A stretch of 64,000 nt of DNA from Thalassotalea sp. PS06. GTDB lineage: Bacteria; Pseudomonadota; Gammaproteobacteria; Enterobacterales; Alteromonadaceae. Every line of letters starts with the position of its first letter. Position 1 is the first letter of the stretch. The stretch is from positions 3,720,001-3,784,000 of the forward strand of contig NZ_CP041638.1 in assembly GCF_007197775.1 (NCBI RefSeq). The letters run 5' to 3'. The translations under genes and the position numbers were made by a program. Below the pieces are notes generated by a model. It saw only the letters and a program-made list of their open reading frames with translations, made no database searches and was not told the DNA's origin. This document shows positions 24,889 to 34,917 of the stretch, piece after piece.

Positions 24889-27800
24889 TTAATTCTCAAC
24901 CACAGGCTGAGCTTCAACAACCTGTTGCATAGTCTTGCCGAATCGATGACGATATAACAGCAAATAGCAGCTCGGAATCACGAACATCGACACCAACGGA
25001 CTAAGCAACATGCCGCCTATCATGGGTGCGGCAATACGCTGCATGACTTCATTACCACTGCCACTGCCCAACATTATGGGTAGCAGGCCGGCGATAATGG
25101 TAAGTACGGTCATCGCTTTCGGCCGGACGCGCAGCAACGCTCCAGATTGCACCGCATCTTTGGCACTGGCATGGGTACCTTCTGGCATACGGTTAAACTG
25201 CTGGTTGAGATAAATCAGCATGATCACCCCAAACTCAGCGGCAACGCCGGCAAGGGCTATCATGCCAACGGCCAGTGCTATCGAGAACGCATAATCGAGC
25301 CAGAACACCAGCCATATTGAACCTGCCAGAGCCACTGGTAAAGTGAGCAACACTAATAAGGATTGGCGAATCGATGAGAAAATCAGATACAACAGCATAA
25401 AGATCAGCAATATCGTCAGCGGCACTAGCCACATCAAATCCTGATTAACCCGCTGCATATATTCATATTCTCCGGCAAAGCTCCAGCTATAGGTTGCAGG
25501 CAGACCCAAGTCGGCCAGCAATGGTCGCGCCAATTCTATATATTCGGCAACAGACACTTGGCTATCGATATCGATAAATACCCAGGCAATCGGCCGGCCA
25601 TTTTCACTCTTCACCAATGCCGGCCCCTGGGTGATCTCCACAGAGGCTACCTGTCCAAGGGTTAATCTGGCACCCGTCGGGCTTACCAAAGGCATTTGCT
25701 TTAAGTCCTCGACACTTTGACGATAGCGACGAGGATAGCGCAGGTTAATCGGATAACGTTCGCGGCCTAATACCATCTCGCTAATGTTGGCGCCGCCAAT
25801 GGCATAGGTGATCACCTGCTGAATATCTTCTATGGTCAGCCCATAATTAGCGGCTGCCTGACGATCCGGCTTTATATCGATATAGCGTCCTGACTCGGCG
25901 CGCTCGGCGTATACGGAAGCGGTTTGCTCAAGACCTGCCAGCATGCCTTCGATTTCCCGACCTAAAGATTCCAGGGTATCCAACTCTGGACCAGATATTT
26001 TGATACCCAGTGGCGTTTTTACCCCAGTGGTGAGCATATCAATGCGGGTTTTAATCGGTTGAACCCAGGCATTACTAACCCCAGGAAACTGCACTTTCGC
26101 TTCAAGTTCGGCGATGATGTCATCCAGTTCAACACCATTTCGCCATTCTGATTTAGGTTTAAGGGCAATAGTCGTTTCCAGCATGGTTAACGGCGCTGGA
26201 TCGGTTGCGGTTTCCGCCCGGCCAACTTTACCAAACACCGAAGCTACTTCAGGAACCGTGCGTATTAATCTATCGGTTTGCTGCAGGATATCGCCGGCTT
26301 CGCTGATGGAAATCGCAGGTAAGGTGGTCGGCATGTAAAGCAAATCACCCTCTTCCAGCTCCGGCATAAACTCGCTGGTCATCTTGCTGATCGGGTAAAG
26401 ACTCGATAAGGCGGTTAACACCGCCAATACAATCGTGATCTTTGGAAAGCTGAGAGCAGCTTTAAGCATGGGACGATACAAGGCGGTGATCCCCCGATTT
26501 AGCCAGTTACGGTTCTCATCCGGTACTTTGCCGCGAATAAAGTAACCCATCAAAACCGGTACCAAAGTAACACTCAACAGGGCTGCTGCTGCCATCACCA
26601 GGGTTTTAGTCATCGCCAGAGGTGTAAATAAGCGACCTTCCTGGGCCTGCAACGCAAATACCGGCAAAAAACTAATGGTGATTAGCAATAAGGTTAAACC
26701 CAAAGCCGGGCCTACTTCTCTGGCCGCAGCAAGAGTGAGTTTCCAGTGTTGCTGACCGCTTGGATATTGCTGATGTTGTTGATGATAAGCCTGCAAATGT
26801 TTGTGTTGGTTTTCGACCATCACAATAGCGGCATCGACTAAGGCTCCGATAGCAATAGCAATACCGCCAAGGCTCATGATATTGGCGTTGATTTGCAATG
26901 CATTCATCACGACAAAACCAATCAGCACCGATAGTGGCAAACAAATGACCGCCACCAGGGTAGAGCGGGCGTGTAGTAAAAACGCAAAACAAACCAATAC
27001 CACAATCAGGATTTCTTCCAGGAGTTTTTCCTGAAGATTATCGACCGAGCGTTCAATAAGCGCCGAGCGATCGTAGGTGGTGATTAGCTCAACCCCTTCT
27101 GGCAGGCCGACTTTTAATTCCTGAAGCCTTGCCTCGACTTTATCTATGGTCGTCAGCGCATTTTCTCCCTGGCGCATCACCACAATACCGCCGACAACTT
27201 CCCCTTCACCATTTAATTCAGCAATACCACGACGCATCTGCGGGCCTTCACGGACGCTGGCAATATGCTTGATACGTAACGATGAGAATTGCTCAGATTG
27301 AATCGGTAAGGAGGTTTCTTCAATGTCTTCGATGGTCTGTAGATAGCCTTTGGAGCGGATCATATATTCGGCTTCGCCAAGCTCTAGCACTGAACCACCG
27401 GTATCCAGGTTTGCCGCCTGAATGGCCATTTTTACCTGCTCAATGGTTAAACCGTAATAAAGCAAACGGGCAGGCTCGACGATTATTTGATAGGTACGCT
27501 CCATGCCACCGACGGTAGCAACTTCACTAACACCGGGTATCGACTGCAGCCCGAGTTTTAGATACCAATCCTGTAGGGACTTCAAATCGGCAAGGTTATA
27601 ATCACTGCCCGTTGCGGTCAGTACATATTGATATATCCAACCAACCCCGGAAGCGTCCGGCCCTAAGGTAGGTGTGACTCCCTGGGGGAGAATACTGCTC
27701 GCTTGCTGCAGGTATTCGAGCACCCGGCTTCGCGCCCAATAGGGATCCGTGCCTTCATCGAAAATAATGTACAGGTAGGAGTCACCAAAAAAGGAAAAAC

Positions 27801-28047
27801 CGCGCACCACTTTGGCCCCAGGAACCGATAACAATACCGTCGATAACGGATAGGTCACCTGCTGTTCAACCAATTCCGGTGCCTGACCAGGGTATGGCGT
27901 TTTCACGATTACCTGAACATCACTTAAATCCGGTAGCGCGTCCAGGGGCAGGGTATGCATGGCCCGAAATCCCCACACCGCGGCAATAATTGTCAGCACT
28001 ATCACCAGCACCCGAAAGCGCAGCGAGAGTTCGATTAATTTACTCAT
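24889..28047 (-). CDS. cusA: Cu(I)/Ag(I) efflux RND transporter CusA
   Basis: This is a 1052-residue inner-membrane heavy-metal RND pump. The N-terminal region PLDALPDLSDVQVIVKT followed by YPGQAPELVEQQVTYPLST and the segment FFGDSYLYIIF are CusA-type rather than CzcA-type text. Two sets of hydrophobic segments (about 335-530 and 865-1030) flank two large periplasmic loops. The pump drives Cu(I)/Ag(I) out through a trimeric adaptor and an outer-membrane channel. The gene begins 9 nt after cusB and ends before a strong terminator. No cusC or cusF is in the window, so the channel must be supplied elsewhere. Confidence 0.93.
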   Translation of the reverse strand: MSKLIELSLRFRVLVIVLTIIAAVWGFRAMHTLPLDALPDLSDVQVIVKTPYPGQAPELVEQQVTYPLSTVLLSVPGAKVVRGFSFFGDSYLYIIFDEGTDPYWARSRVLEYLQQASSILPQGVTPTLGPDASGVGWIYQYVLTATGSDYNLADLKSLQDWYLKLGLQSIPGVSEVATVGGMERTYQIIVEPARLLYYGLTIEQVKMAIQAANLDTGGSVLELGEAEYMIRSKGYLQTIEDIEETSLPIQSEQFSSLRIKHIASVREGPQMRRGIAELNGEGEVVGGIVVMRQGENALTTIDKVEARLQELKVGLPEGVELITTYDRSALIERSVDNLQEKLLEEILIVVLVCFAFLLHARSTLVAVICLPLSVLIGFVVMNALQINANIMSLGGIAIAIGALVDAAIVMVENQHKHLQAYHQQHQQYPSGQQHWKLTLAAAREVGPALGLTLLLITISFLPVFALQAQEGRLFTPLAMTKTLVMAAAALLSVTLVPVLMGYFIRGKVPDENRNWLNRGITALYRPMLKAALSFPKITIVLAVLTALSSLYPISKMTSEFMPELEEGDLLYMPTTLPAISISEAGDILQQTDRLIRTVPEVASVFGKVGRAETATDPAPLTMLETTIALKPKSEWRNGVELDDIIAELEAKVQFPGVSNAWVQPIKTRIDMLTTGVKTPLGIKISGPELDTLESLGREIEGMLAGLEQTASVYAERAESGRYIDIKPDRQAAANYGLTIEDIQQVITYAIGGANISEMVLGRERYPINLRYPRRYRQSVEDLKQMPLVSPTGARLTLGQVASVEITQGPALVKSENGRPIAWVFIDIDSQVSVAEYIELARPLLADLGLPATYSWSFAGEYEYMQRVNQDLMWLVPLTILLIFMLLYLIFSSIRQSLLVLLTLPVALAGSIWLVFWLDYAFSIALAVGMIALAGVAAEFGVIMLIYLNQQFNRMPEGTHASAKDAVQSGALLRVRPKAMTVLTIIAGLLPIMLGSGSGNEVMQRIAAPMIGGMLLSPLVSMFVIPSCYLLLYRHRFGKTMQQVVEAQPVVEN

Positions 28048-28056
28048 ATGCGCCTC

Positions 28057-29340
28057 TTAATGATGTTGATGCGGATTTGCCATCGGCGATTTTTCTGACT
28101 CTTGCTCGCCGGTCAGGCGCAACATACTGCCCTGAATATTCGCTTCCGAATCAATCAGAAACTGTCCCGAAGTAACAATACGATCTCCGGGTTTCAGGCC
28201 CGAGGTAATTTCTGCGCGTCCCTGAGTAATGATGCCAACGGTGACATTAATGATGGCAAAGGTCAGGTCATCCCGTTGCACCACCACCCGGTTTTGTTTT
28301 TCGGTCTGGATTAACGCTTGTAAGGGGATATTTAATACCGGCTCGGTCGCACCACCATAGATGCGCACATTGGCGATCATATTGGGTTTAAACAGACCGT
28401 CAGGATTGTTTAATGACAGGCGAACTTTTAAGGTACGGGTCGCAGCATCAAGTTCCGGGTAAATGTATTCAATCTTGCCCTCAGTCGCAAAGATACCTAG
28501 CGCTGGCAAATCAAATTCCACCCATTTTCCGGTTTTCACCCAGTCTATCTGATGTTCAAACACATCGGCGATCACCCAAAGTTTGCCGGGATCGGCCAGC
28601 ATCATGATTTCATCTTCGGGGTTTACATACATGCCCTGGCGAATATCGAGATTCGCAACAATGCCATCGCCCGGAGAATAGTAAGGCACGCGATAAAGGG
28701 ACTGATTATCTTTTTCAATTTTATCGATTAGGGAATCGGCGATGCCAAGCAAAGTCAGACGATTACGACCACGTTGTTTTAATGCATCAGAGACGGTTCT
28801 GTCCCGATACAGGCTTAAATATTCATCTTGCGCCAACAGTAAATCCGGAGAGTATATTTCATAGAGCAACTGTCCTCTTTTCACCGGCTGTGCCAACGTA
28901 TTTACCGCCAGGTTTTCAATCCAGCCACTGGCTCTTGGGTGCAGGTGTTGTTGGCCTTGCTCGTCATAGACAATGGAGCCAAAGGTTTCGATATAGCGCC
29001 AAAGTACGCTCTTGTCGGCAACTTGTGTGGTTAATGCCAGATTCTGTTGAATGGCACCTGAGATATTCACCTCTATTGCCTCGGCTTGATTACCTGCACC
29101 TTTAACGCTTTTAGCGACCAAATCCATCCCACAAATCGGACATTTACCTGGGTGGTCTTTAACAATATGAGAGTGCATTGGGCAGATGTATTGCACCTGT
29201 TCCTCGGTGAAAACACTCTGCTGCCCTAATTCAGGGTCAGGTGCAGGTCTAGGTGCTGGAGTTTGGGCAGCAAAAGAAGATGGAATGGCTAACATTAAGC
29301 CAAGCAATAAAAGGCTCAATAAAGACCTTAACGAAAACAT
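28057..29340 (-). CDS. cusB: CusB-type periplasmic adaptor with N-terminal heavy-metal-binding domain
   Basis: This is a 427-residue membrane-fusion protein. A signal sequence (about 1-24) is followed by a heavy-metal-binding domain at about 50-75 (YICPMHSHIV, then KCPICGMDLV) with paired Cys/Met/His ligands. Barrel-sandwich, hairpin and beta-barrel parts come next (WIENLAVNTLAQPVKRGQLLY near 140; PYYSPGDGIVANLDI near 225). E. coli CusB lacks the metal-binding domain and uses a separate CusF chaperone; here the domain may do the loading. It is translated just before cusA. A His-rich tail (PHQHH) ends the protein. Confidence 0.92.
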   Translation of the reverse strand: MFSLRSLLSLLLLGLMLAIPSSFAAQTPAPRPAPDPELGQQSVFTEEQVQYICPMHSHIVKDHPGKCPICGMDLVAKSVKGAGNQAEAIEVNISGAIQQNLALTTQVADKSVLWRYIETFGSIVYDEQGQQHLHPRASGWIENLAVNTLAQPVKRGQLLYEIYSPDLLLAQDEYLSLYRDRTVSDALKQRGRNRLTLLGIADSLIDKIEKDNQSLYRVPYYSPGDGIVANLDIRQGMYVNPEDEIMMLADPGKLWVIADVFEHQIDWVKTGKWVEFDLPALGIFATEGKIEYIYPELDAATRTLKVRLSLNNPDGLFKPNMIANVRIYGGATEPVLNIPLQALIQTEKQNRVVVQRDDLTFAIINVTVGIITQGRAEITSGLKPGDRIVTSGQFLIDSEANIQGSMLRLTGEQESEKSPMANPHQHH

Positions 29341-29414
29341 AACTAACCTCGAAAGAATTCAATAAAAACTGCGGCAACATGCATACAAGCTGCCGGATAA
29401 ACTAGAGTTGAGAG

Positions 29415-29873
29415 TTATGCGATGGGGGGTTTTAGCCACTCTTTGGCAGGTTTAGAAGGGCTTTGGAATAAATGTTCGAAATAGAAGACTTCGTCAATTG
29501 CCGCGATGGATAACACAGACACCGTCAACATTGCCGATGAGGAGCCACAGGATTGCATGTCGCAATCTGAACATGGGCTATGATTTTGCATGGAAGCTTG
29601 CATCGCTGTGTCTGAATTTTCATCGCAACAAGGCATTTTCGAATGATCATGCGGTTTGATGTCAGACGCGGCTGTCATCTGATGGTTGGAATGTTCGTCA
29701 TCCGTATCATACTCATTATGGCCTTGATGGCCGCTTGAGTCGGCAGACACAGACGCCATTTGCATGGTTTCCATCGGCGCACACACATGCACCTGAGCTT
29801 TGGCTACCATAGAAAGTGCCATACTCAAGCTAACCAGAATCAATACCATATAGGTGCGGATATGTGTGCTCAT
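29415..29873 (-). CDS. Secreted His/Cys/Met-rich metal-binding protein
   Basis: This is a 152-residue protein with a signal peptide or N-terminal anchor (YMVLILVSLSMALSMVAKA). The mature part is crowded with metal ligands: VHVCAPMETMQMAS, then repeated HQGHNE/HSNHQM/HDHSKMPCCDE, then SPCSDCDMQSCGSS. A hydrophobic C-terminal stretch follows, ending SKPAKEWLKPPIA. It is the first gene of the cus operon, so a copper-binding or sensing role is likely. The layout resembles small CopL/DUF2946-like proteins, but the family is not certain. ATG 29873 is preferred; the frame is open to 29912, and a later Met also gives a signal peptide. Confidence 0.65.
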   Translation of the reverse strand: MSTHIRTYMVLILVSLSMALSMVAKAQVHVCAPMETMQMASVSADSSGHQGHNEYDTDDEHSNHQMTAASDIKPHDHSKMPCCDENSDTAMQASMQNHSPCSDCDMQSCGSSSAMLTVSVLSIAAIDEVFYFEHLFQSPSKPAKEWLKPPIA

Positions 29874-30031
29874 AAGGCTGAGTATAAAGTAATCGGCTTT
29901 GGGTATCCACATTTAAGCGGATCACTACCTAGGCAGATTGATTTTTTCCTAAACCCATGAGTTAATTAAAACAAGATCAGAGGGTTATTTGATGATCGGT
30001 TATCTCTTTTCCAGATTTCAGGAGCAAAAAA

Positions 30032-30580
30032 TTGACTAGCGACTTTTCCGGTTTTTCCAATCAGCAGTTGCAAGAATCGCAGCTACCCAGTATCGATGCG
30101 ATTGAGTTTACCGATATTTCTCCCATTCATATCAAATGGACACGAATTTTGAGTGGCATTTGGTCGTTATTTTTTCCAACCTTATTATTGGTGGTCTTCC
30201 TCCTGCCAGAGGATTTTCTTCCCTATAAGGTTAATAACATTTTAATGTTTGTTTTCAGTATCTTGTCGGTGATGTTTTTACTGTCCTTTGTCTATCAGTG
30301 GTTTGCCGAACCGATGAAAGCCTACGCGTTAAGAGAACAAGACTTATCCTATAAAAGTGGATTGTTTTTTCGCAAAGTCATTACCCAGCCCATTGCTCGC
30401 ATTCAACATGTCGAGTTAAAACGTGGTCCGCTGGATCGTCGCTTTGAATTAGCCAAGTTACAGGTATTCAGTGCCGGTGGTGCCATGCATACGTTTGAAA
30501 TCCCCGGGTTGGAATTGAAAAATGCGCAATCGATTCGTCAGTTTATTCTTTCCCATAAAGGCGGAAGTAATGACGGATAA
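30032..30580 (+). CDS. PH-domain membrane protein (YdbS-like)
   Basis: This is a 182-residue protein with a TTG start at 30032, justified by a strong AGGAG seven bases upstream. Two hydrophobic segments near residues 48-95 form a hairpin in the membrane. A bacterial PH (bPH2) domain follows, with the characteristic LRIxxV-type text IARIQHVELKRGPLDRRFELAKLQVFSAG split across the domain. It pairs with the next, longer PH protein as YdbS pairs with YdbT. The role of the pair is not established; an envelope function is inferred from location. The coding region overlaps the next gene by 11 nt. Confidence 0.8.
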   Translation: MTSDFSGFSNQQLQESQLPSIDAIEFTDISPIHIKWTRILSGIWSLFFPTLLLVVFLLPEDFLPYKVNNILMFVFSILSVMFLLSFVYQWFAEPMKAYALREQDLSYKSGLFFRKVITQPIARIQHVELKRGPLDRRFELAKLQVFSAGGAMHTFEIPGLELKNAQSIRQFILSHKGGSNDG

Positions 30581-32177
30581 CACATCACCGAGCGGGCCGG
30601 ATTCCAGCGGTGAGTTGTCGACAAAACAATGGCATCGGATCTCACCGATTGCGGTGATTTTTTACGCTCTGAGGTTTATCCGTGGCTTTGTCGGTAATAT
30701 TGCCTATTTGTTGCCGGCGCTTTTAGTCGGCTATAACCAGATCCAGAATAATCCCGAGGCGGCGGTACCATTAGCACTAGGTTTAGGTGTCCTGGTGTTG
30801 GTCAGCGCGGTGCTAAGCTACTGGTTTTTCCAATATCGACTCACAGAAAATCATCTTGAGATTCGCTCCGGTGTATTTGCGAAGAAATACGTCAACCTGC
30901 CGTTTAATCGCATTCAAAACGTCGAAGTAAGCCATCCCTGGTATTATCGGCCATTTGGTTATGCAACGTTAAAACTTGATAGCGCAGGCTCTGTGCAGCA
31001 GGAAGCAAATATTGCCGCCCTGGAAACCGATTTTGCCCAACAACTTAAGCAGGAAATATTAAGCCAACGGCAAAGTGGAGCTAATTCGAAAGGTCTATCC
31101 GCAGGAGCTTTAGGGGAAGATGCGGACCTTGCTTCAACCGGACATCAAAGCCCAGCAAGTTCTGACTCGGAAACCTTGTTAAATACTCGGTCTTTGTCGG
31201 ATTTGGTATTGCATGGTATAGCCAATAATCGGGTATGGATTGTACTCGGTGCACTGGCTCCTTTTATTGATAATCTGACCGAAGGGTTGCCGGAATATAT
31301 TGAAGCCCAGGGCATCGACGCGATGCAGATTTTTTATGCGGATTCGACACCGATTTGGCAATTGGGTCTTGGTGTTCTGGTAATATTTCTCGTCGTTATG
31401 GCATTAATGTCTTTAATTTCCGTTATCGGTGCCATCATTACCTTTTACGGCTATACCCTAAGCAAAGCCGACAATAAGTATATTCGCCGTTCTGGATTAT
31501 TTACTCGCCACGAAATCACCATGCCCCACTCACGATTGCAAATGGTGACATGCCAGCAGGACTGGTTGGATAGATTATTCAAACGTATCAATATCAAGTT
31601 TGAGCAAACCAATGCCAATAATGCCCAGCAGGGACAACCATCGATAAGTGAAGGCACCAATAAAATTATCGTACCCTCGGTGACCATTGAAGAACGTCAG
31701 GCCTTACTGGATGATGCCTACCCTGAAAATCAATTGAACCAGGTAGAATTCCATTCCATCAGTAAACGTTATCTGCTGCGCTTTTACCTGGTTCTTGGGA
31801 TAATTGCTGCGCCGCTGATGGCTTTATTTGCACTCAATAACAATTGGGGGTTATTTACCTTAACTTTGGCGTTTAGCGGGTTTTTATCTGTGGTTTTCTA
31901 TATGCGCTATCGTCGTTGGGGGGTCAATTTCGATGGTCACTTTGTCTATATTCGCAAAGGCTGTTTTGGTGTCGATTATCATGTGTTTGAAGCCTATAAA
32001 CTGCAACAGATTCAGTTAAAGCAAAGCATCTGGCAAAAGCGCCATCAGCTCGCTTCCATACAATTTGTTTTAGCCAGCGGTTCCTTGACGGTACCGTTTA
32101 TCAACCAGGATTTAGCAAAAACCATAGCCGATTCAGTGCTTTATCAAGTTGAGTGCAAACCACGTTCATGGATGTAG
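30570..32177 (+). CDS. Multi-PH-domain membrane protein (YdbT-like)
   Basis: This is a 535-residue protein beginning at ATG 30570 inside the end of the previous gene, with AAGGCGG as ribosome site. Three repeats combine a membrane hairpin with a bPH2 domain. Their signatures are NLPFNRIQNVEVSHPWYYR, then MPHSRLQMVTCQQDWLDRL, then EAYKLQQIQLKQSIWQKR. A low-complexity loop lies near residues 185-215. This is the usual YdbT architecture. It is expected to work with the preceding YdbS-like protein at the inner membrane; the biochemical activity is unknown. Confidence 0.8.
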   Translation: MTDNTSPSGPDSSGELSTKQWHRISPIAVIFYALRFIRGFVGNIAYLLPALLVGYNQIQNNPEAAVPLALGLGVLVLVSAVLSYWFFQYRLTENHLEIRSGVFAKKYVNLPFNRIQNVEVSHPWYYRPFGYATLKLDSAGSVQQEANIAALETDFAQQLKQEILSQRQSGANSKGLSAGALGEDADLASTGHQSPASSDSETLLNTRSLSDLVLHGIANNRVWIVLGALAPFIDNLTEGLPEYIEAQGIDAMQIFYADSTPIWQLGLGVLVIFLVVMALMSLISVIGAIITFYGYTLSKADNKYIRRSGLFTRHEITMPHSRLQMVTCQQDWLDRLFKRINIKFEQTNANNAQQGQPSISEGTNKIIVPSVTIEERQALLDDAYPENQLNQVEFHSISKRYLLRFYLVLGIIAAPLMALFALNNNWGLFTLTLAFSGFLSVVFYMRYRRWGVNFDGHFVYIRKGCFGVDYHVFEAYKLQQIQLKQSIWQKRHQLASIQFVLASGSLTVPFINQDLAKTIADSVLYQVECKPRSWM

Positions 32178-32282
32178 AGAAACAGGCGTTAACAGCTTGT
32201 TAATTAAACAGAAAGCTCTTGGCATGGACGCTATTTATGCAGTAGATTGGAGCATTAACAAAAATAAAGAAAGGAATCTGGT

Positions 32283-32924
32283 TTGTTGGATTTTTTACTC
32301 AACGACGTCAATTTTGCGTTCTCCGTTGCCCTGACCATAGTTCTGGGGTTGGCCCTATTAGAGGGGGTTGCTCTGGTTATTGGTTCCAGTGTCATGACTC
32401 TTCTCGACGATCTTACCGGCTTTGATATCGATGCCGACGTTGATGCTGATGTCAGTACCGGTGGCTTAACCGCGGTTCTTGGCTGGTTATGCTTAGATCG
32501 TCTGCCTTTACTGGTTTGGCTAATTTTAATGTTAACCAGTTTTGGGATAACAGGCCTGCTTTATAACTCTTTTGTTTTAAGCGCATTCAATATCGAAATT
32601 CTTTATTGGCTGGCCAAACCTGTAGCGCTGTTTTCCGCGTTAATCATCACCCACACCATGGGCGGTGCCATTGCTAAAATCGTTCCTAAGAACGAAACAT
32701 CGGCAGTTTCTGTCAATGAATTTTCAGGAAAAGTAGCAACCATAACTTTGGGTAAAGCCAGTAAAGGCAATGCTGCCGAGGCCTCACTGGTTGATGAGTA
32801 TAATCAGAAACACTATGTGATGGTGGAGCCGGATAGTGACAACGAAGAGTTCCCCCAGGGCACCAAGGTTGTGCTAATTGAGAAAACCAACAGTAGCTGG
32901 ATAGCTGCGCCTTTCAACCCTTAA
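32283..32924 (+). CDS. yqiJ: YqiJ-like inner-membrane OB-fold protein
   Basis: This is a 213-residue protein. The TTG at 32283 follows AAGGAA at good spacing and no ATG fits, so a TTG start is used. It has about three membrane segments: residues 10-40, 75-95 and 105-130. A soluble C-terminal OB-like/NfeD-type domain follows (SVNEFSGKVATITLG, then VVLIEKTNSSWIAAPF). This matches YqiJ (DUF1449), which usually precedes the flotillin YqiK, as it does here with a 22 nt gap. The pair resembles NfeD-flotillin systems that organise membrane domains; the acidic run DIDADVDADVS near residue 45 is notable. Confidence 0.82.
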   Translation: MLDFLLNDVNFAFSVALTIVLGLALLEGVALVIGSSVMTLLDDLTGFDIDADVDADVSTGGLTAVLGWLCLDRLPLLVWLILMLTSFGITGLLYNSFVLSAFNIEILYWLAKPVALFSALIITHTMGGAIAKIVPKNETSAVSVNEFSGKVATITLGKASKGNAAEASLVDEYNQKHYVMVEPDSDNEEFPQGTKVVLIEKTNSSWIAAPFNP

Positions 32925-32946
32925 AAGAAAAAGTAAAGGAAACTAA

Positions 32947-34719
32947 ATGGATCAGTTTACTACAGGTGATAACTTCACCATGATATTAATCATCGCTGGT
33001 GTAGCATTAATTTCGATGATGACCATCGGTTTAATCATTGCCAAGCTTTATATTCGTGCTACCAAAGAAATCGCTTTTGTGCGCACCGGTATGGGCGGCG
33101 AACGTGTCGTTAAAGATGGTGGGGCTATTGTTCTGCCTGTTGTTCATGAAACCATCCCAGTAAACATGAACACCCTTCGAATTGAAGTTGAAAAGACTCA
33201 AAAAGACGCACTGATCACCAAAGATCGTATGCGTGTAGATGTAAAAGCTGACTTCTATCTGCGTGTTGCGCCAAATACTGAAGGTATTTCCATGGCAGCC
33301 CAGACCCTCGGTACCCGTACTATGCGTGTTGAAGAGCTAAAGAAGCTGATGGAATCAAAGTTTGTTGATGTTTTACGCGCCGTTGCTGCGGAAATGACTA
33401 TGACGGAAATGCACGAGCAGCGCAGTGAATTTGTACAAAAAGTACAGCAAAACGTAATGACCGACCTTGAAAAAAATGGTCTTGAGCTGGAATCTGTATC
33501 ATTAACCGGCTTTGACCAGACTGACCTTCAGTTCTTCAATGAAAACAACGCGTTCGATGCCGAAGGTCGTGCACGATTAGCGAAAATCATCGAAGAAAAA
33601 CGTAAAGAAACCAATGATATCGAACAGGAAAACCGTATTCTTATCGAACAGCGTAACCTGGAAGCGGAAAAGCAGTCTCTTGATATTCAAAAAGAGCAAC
33701 AGGAAGCACAGTTAATTCAACAGCAGGCGATTGAGTTTAAGCGTGTTGAACAACAGGCGGAAATCGTTAAGCAACGCGAAGTTAAAGAGCGTGAAGAGCG
33801 TGAAGCGGAAATTGCTAAACAACGTGCCGTTGAAGCTGCTGAGATTGAAAAAGCCAAGAATATCGAAGCCCAGGAAATCGAGAAGCGCAAAGCCCTTGAG
33901 CAGGCGCGCATTCAGCAAGAGCGTGACGTAGAAGTTTCGATGCAGGAAAAACAGATTGCCGTTGCGCAAAAATCGGAAGAAGAATCTGCAGCTCGAGCGA
34001 AAGCGGCAGAAGCTGAAAAAGCCAAAGTAGAAAAAGAAGAAGCGGTAATAACAGCTAAGCAGATTGCCGTCGCCAATCGTCATAAAGAAATCGAAGTTAT
34101 CGACGCTAAGAAAGAAGCCGAACGTGAAGCGGTAGGTATCACGGTTCAAGCAGAAGCCGATAAACGTGCCGCTGAAGATAAAGCCGAAGCAATTTTGACC
34201 CAAGCTCGCGCCGACGCGGATGCCAAGAAGCTTAAAGCGGAAGCGGATGAGAAAGTGTATGCGGTAGAAGCGGAAGGTAAGAAAGCGCTTTATGAAGCAG
34301 AAAACACCTTGCGTGACGAGCAGGTTGAATTGCAAAAGTCATTAGCGATCCTGCAAGCGCTTCCTTCTATTGTTGCCAGCGCTGTTAAGCCGCTTGAGAA
34401 CATCGAAGGCATTAAGATTTTACAAGGTTATGGCCAGGGCAACACAGTTGCATCCGGCACTGAAGGTTCTGCAAAAAGTGCCGGTCTTTCCGAGCAAATC
34501 ACCAATGCCGCATTGAACTACCGTGCAAACGCGCCATTAGTTGATAGCATGATGCGCGAGTTAGGTATCGTAGATAAAGAAAATGGTAGCTTAAGCGACT
34601 TGCTTACCGGCGAACACCCACTGGTTCAGGATGCGATTACGGTAACTAAACCAGGGCCAATCGCCACTCCGCCAGCAGCAGACAATGCTGAGCAGAATCT
34701 GAACGGCGCCAGCGAATAG
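32947..34719 (+). CDS. yqiK: Flotillin-like protein YqiK
   Basis: This is a 590-residue SPFH/flotillin protein. One N-terminal membrane segment (about 10-32) is followed by an SPFH domain (about 40-225). A very long charged coiled coil follows (about 230-470, dominated by Glu, Lys, Ala, Gln), and a C-terminal region contains SIVASAVKPLENIEGIKI. It starts after AAAGGAAACTAA and is coupled to yqiJ. Flotillins oligomerise at the membrane and affect fluidity and stress responses. A large antisense open frame over the coiled coil is only a composition effect. A strong terminator follows. Confidence 0.92.
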   Translation: MDQFTTGDNFTMILIIAGVALISMMTIGLIIAKLYIRATKEIAFVRTGMGGERVVKDGGAIVLPVVHETIPVNMNTLRIEVEKTQKDALITKDRMRVDVKADFYLRVAPNTEGISMAAQTLGTRTMRVEELKKLMESKFVDVLRAVAAEMTMTEMHEQRSEFVQKVQQNVMTDLEKNGLELESVSLTGFDQTDLQFFNENNAFDAEGRARLAKIIEEKRKETNDIEQENRILIEQRNLEAEKQSLDIQKEQQEAQLIQQQAIEFKRVEQQAEIVKQREVKEREEREAEIAKQRAVEAAEIEKAKNIEAQEIEKRKALEQARIQQERDVEVSMQEKQIAVAQKSEEESAARAKAAEAEKAKVEKEEAVITAKQIAVANRHKEIEVIDAKKEAEREAVGITVQAEADKRAAEDKAEAILTQARADADAKKLKAEADEKVYAVEAEGKKALYEAENTLRDEQVELQKSLAILQALPSIVASAVKPLENIEGIKILQGYGQGNTVASGTEGSAKSAGLSEQITNAALNYRANAPLVDSMMRELGIVDKENGSLSDLLTGEHPLVQDAITVTKPGPIATPPAADNAEQNLNGASE

Positions 34720-34740
34720 CTCAAACCCACACCACCAACA

Positions 34741-34766
34741 AAACGGGCTAACGCCCGTTTTTTTTT
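34741..34766 (+). terminator. Intrinsic terminator after yqiK
   Basis: AAACGGGC and GCCCGTTT form an 8 bp stem with a 4 nt loop, followed by a run of nine T residues in total. A textbook rho-independent signal. Confidence 0.9.
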
Positions 34767-34917
34767 GATACATCGAGCCCTCTCAAGCTGTTTTCGCTAC
34801 CCTAATATTTTTGTTTCGACTAACGTTAATTAAATCTACTGTGGATAGTACAAAAAGGTGATTTTTTCGCCAAAACATGCCATAAAAGAAGGCATGTAAT
34901 AACAACAATAAGCACCT

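Noticed and set aside
33712..34335. Long antisense frame (207 codons) opposite yqiK
   Set aside because: Phe/Leu/Arg-rich text is the mirror of the Glu/Lys/Ala coiled coil; no ribosome site or family likeness.
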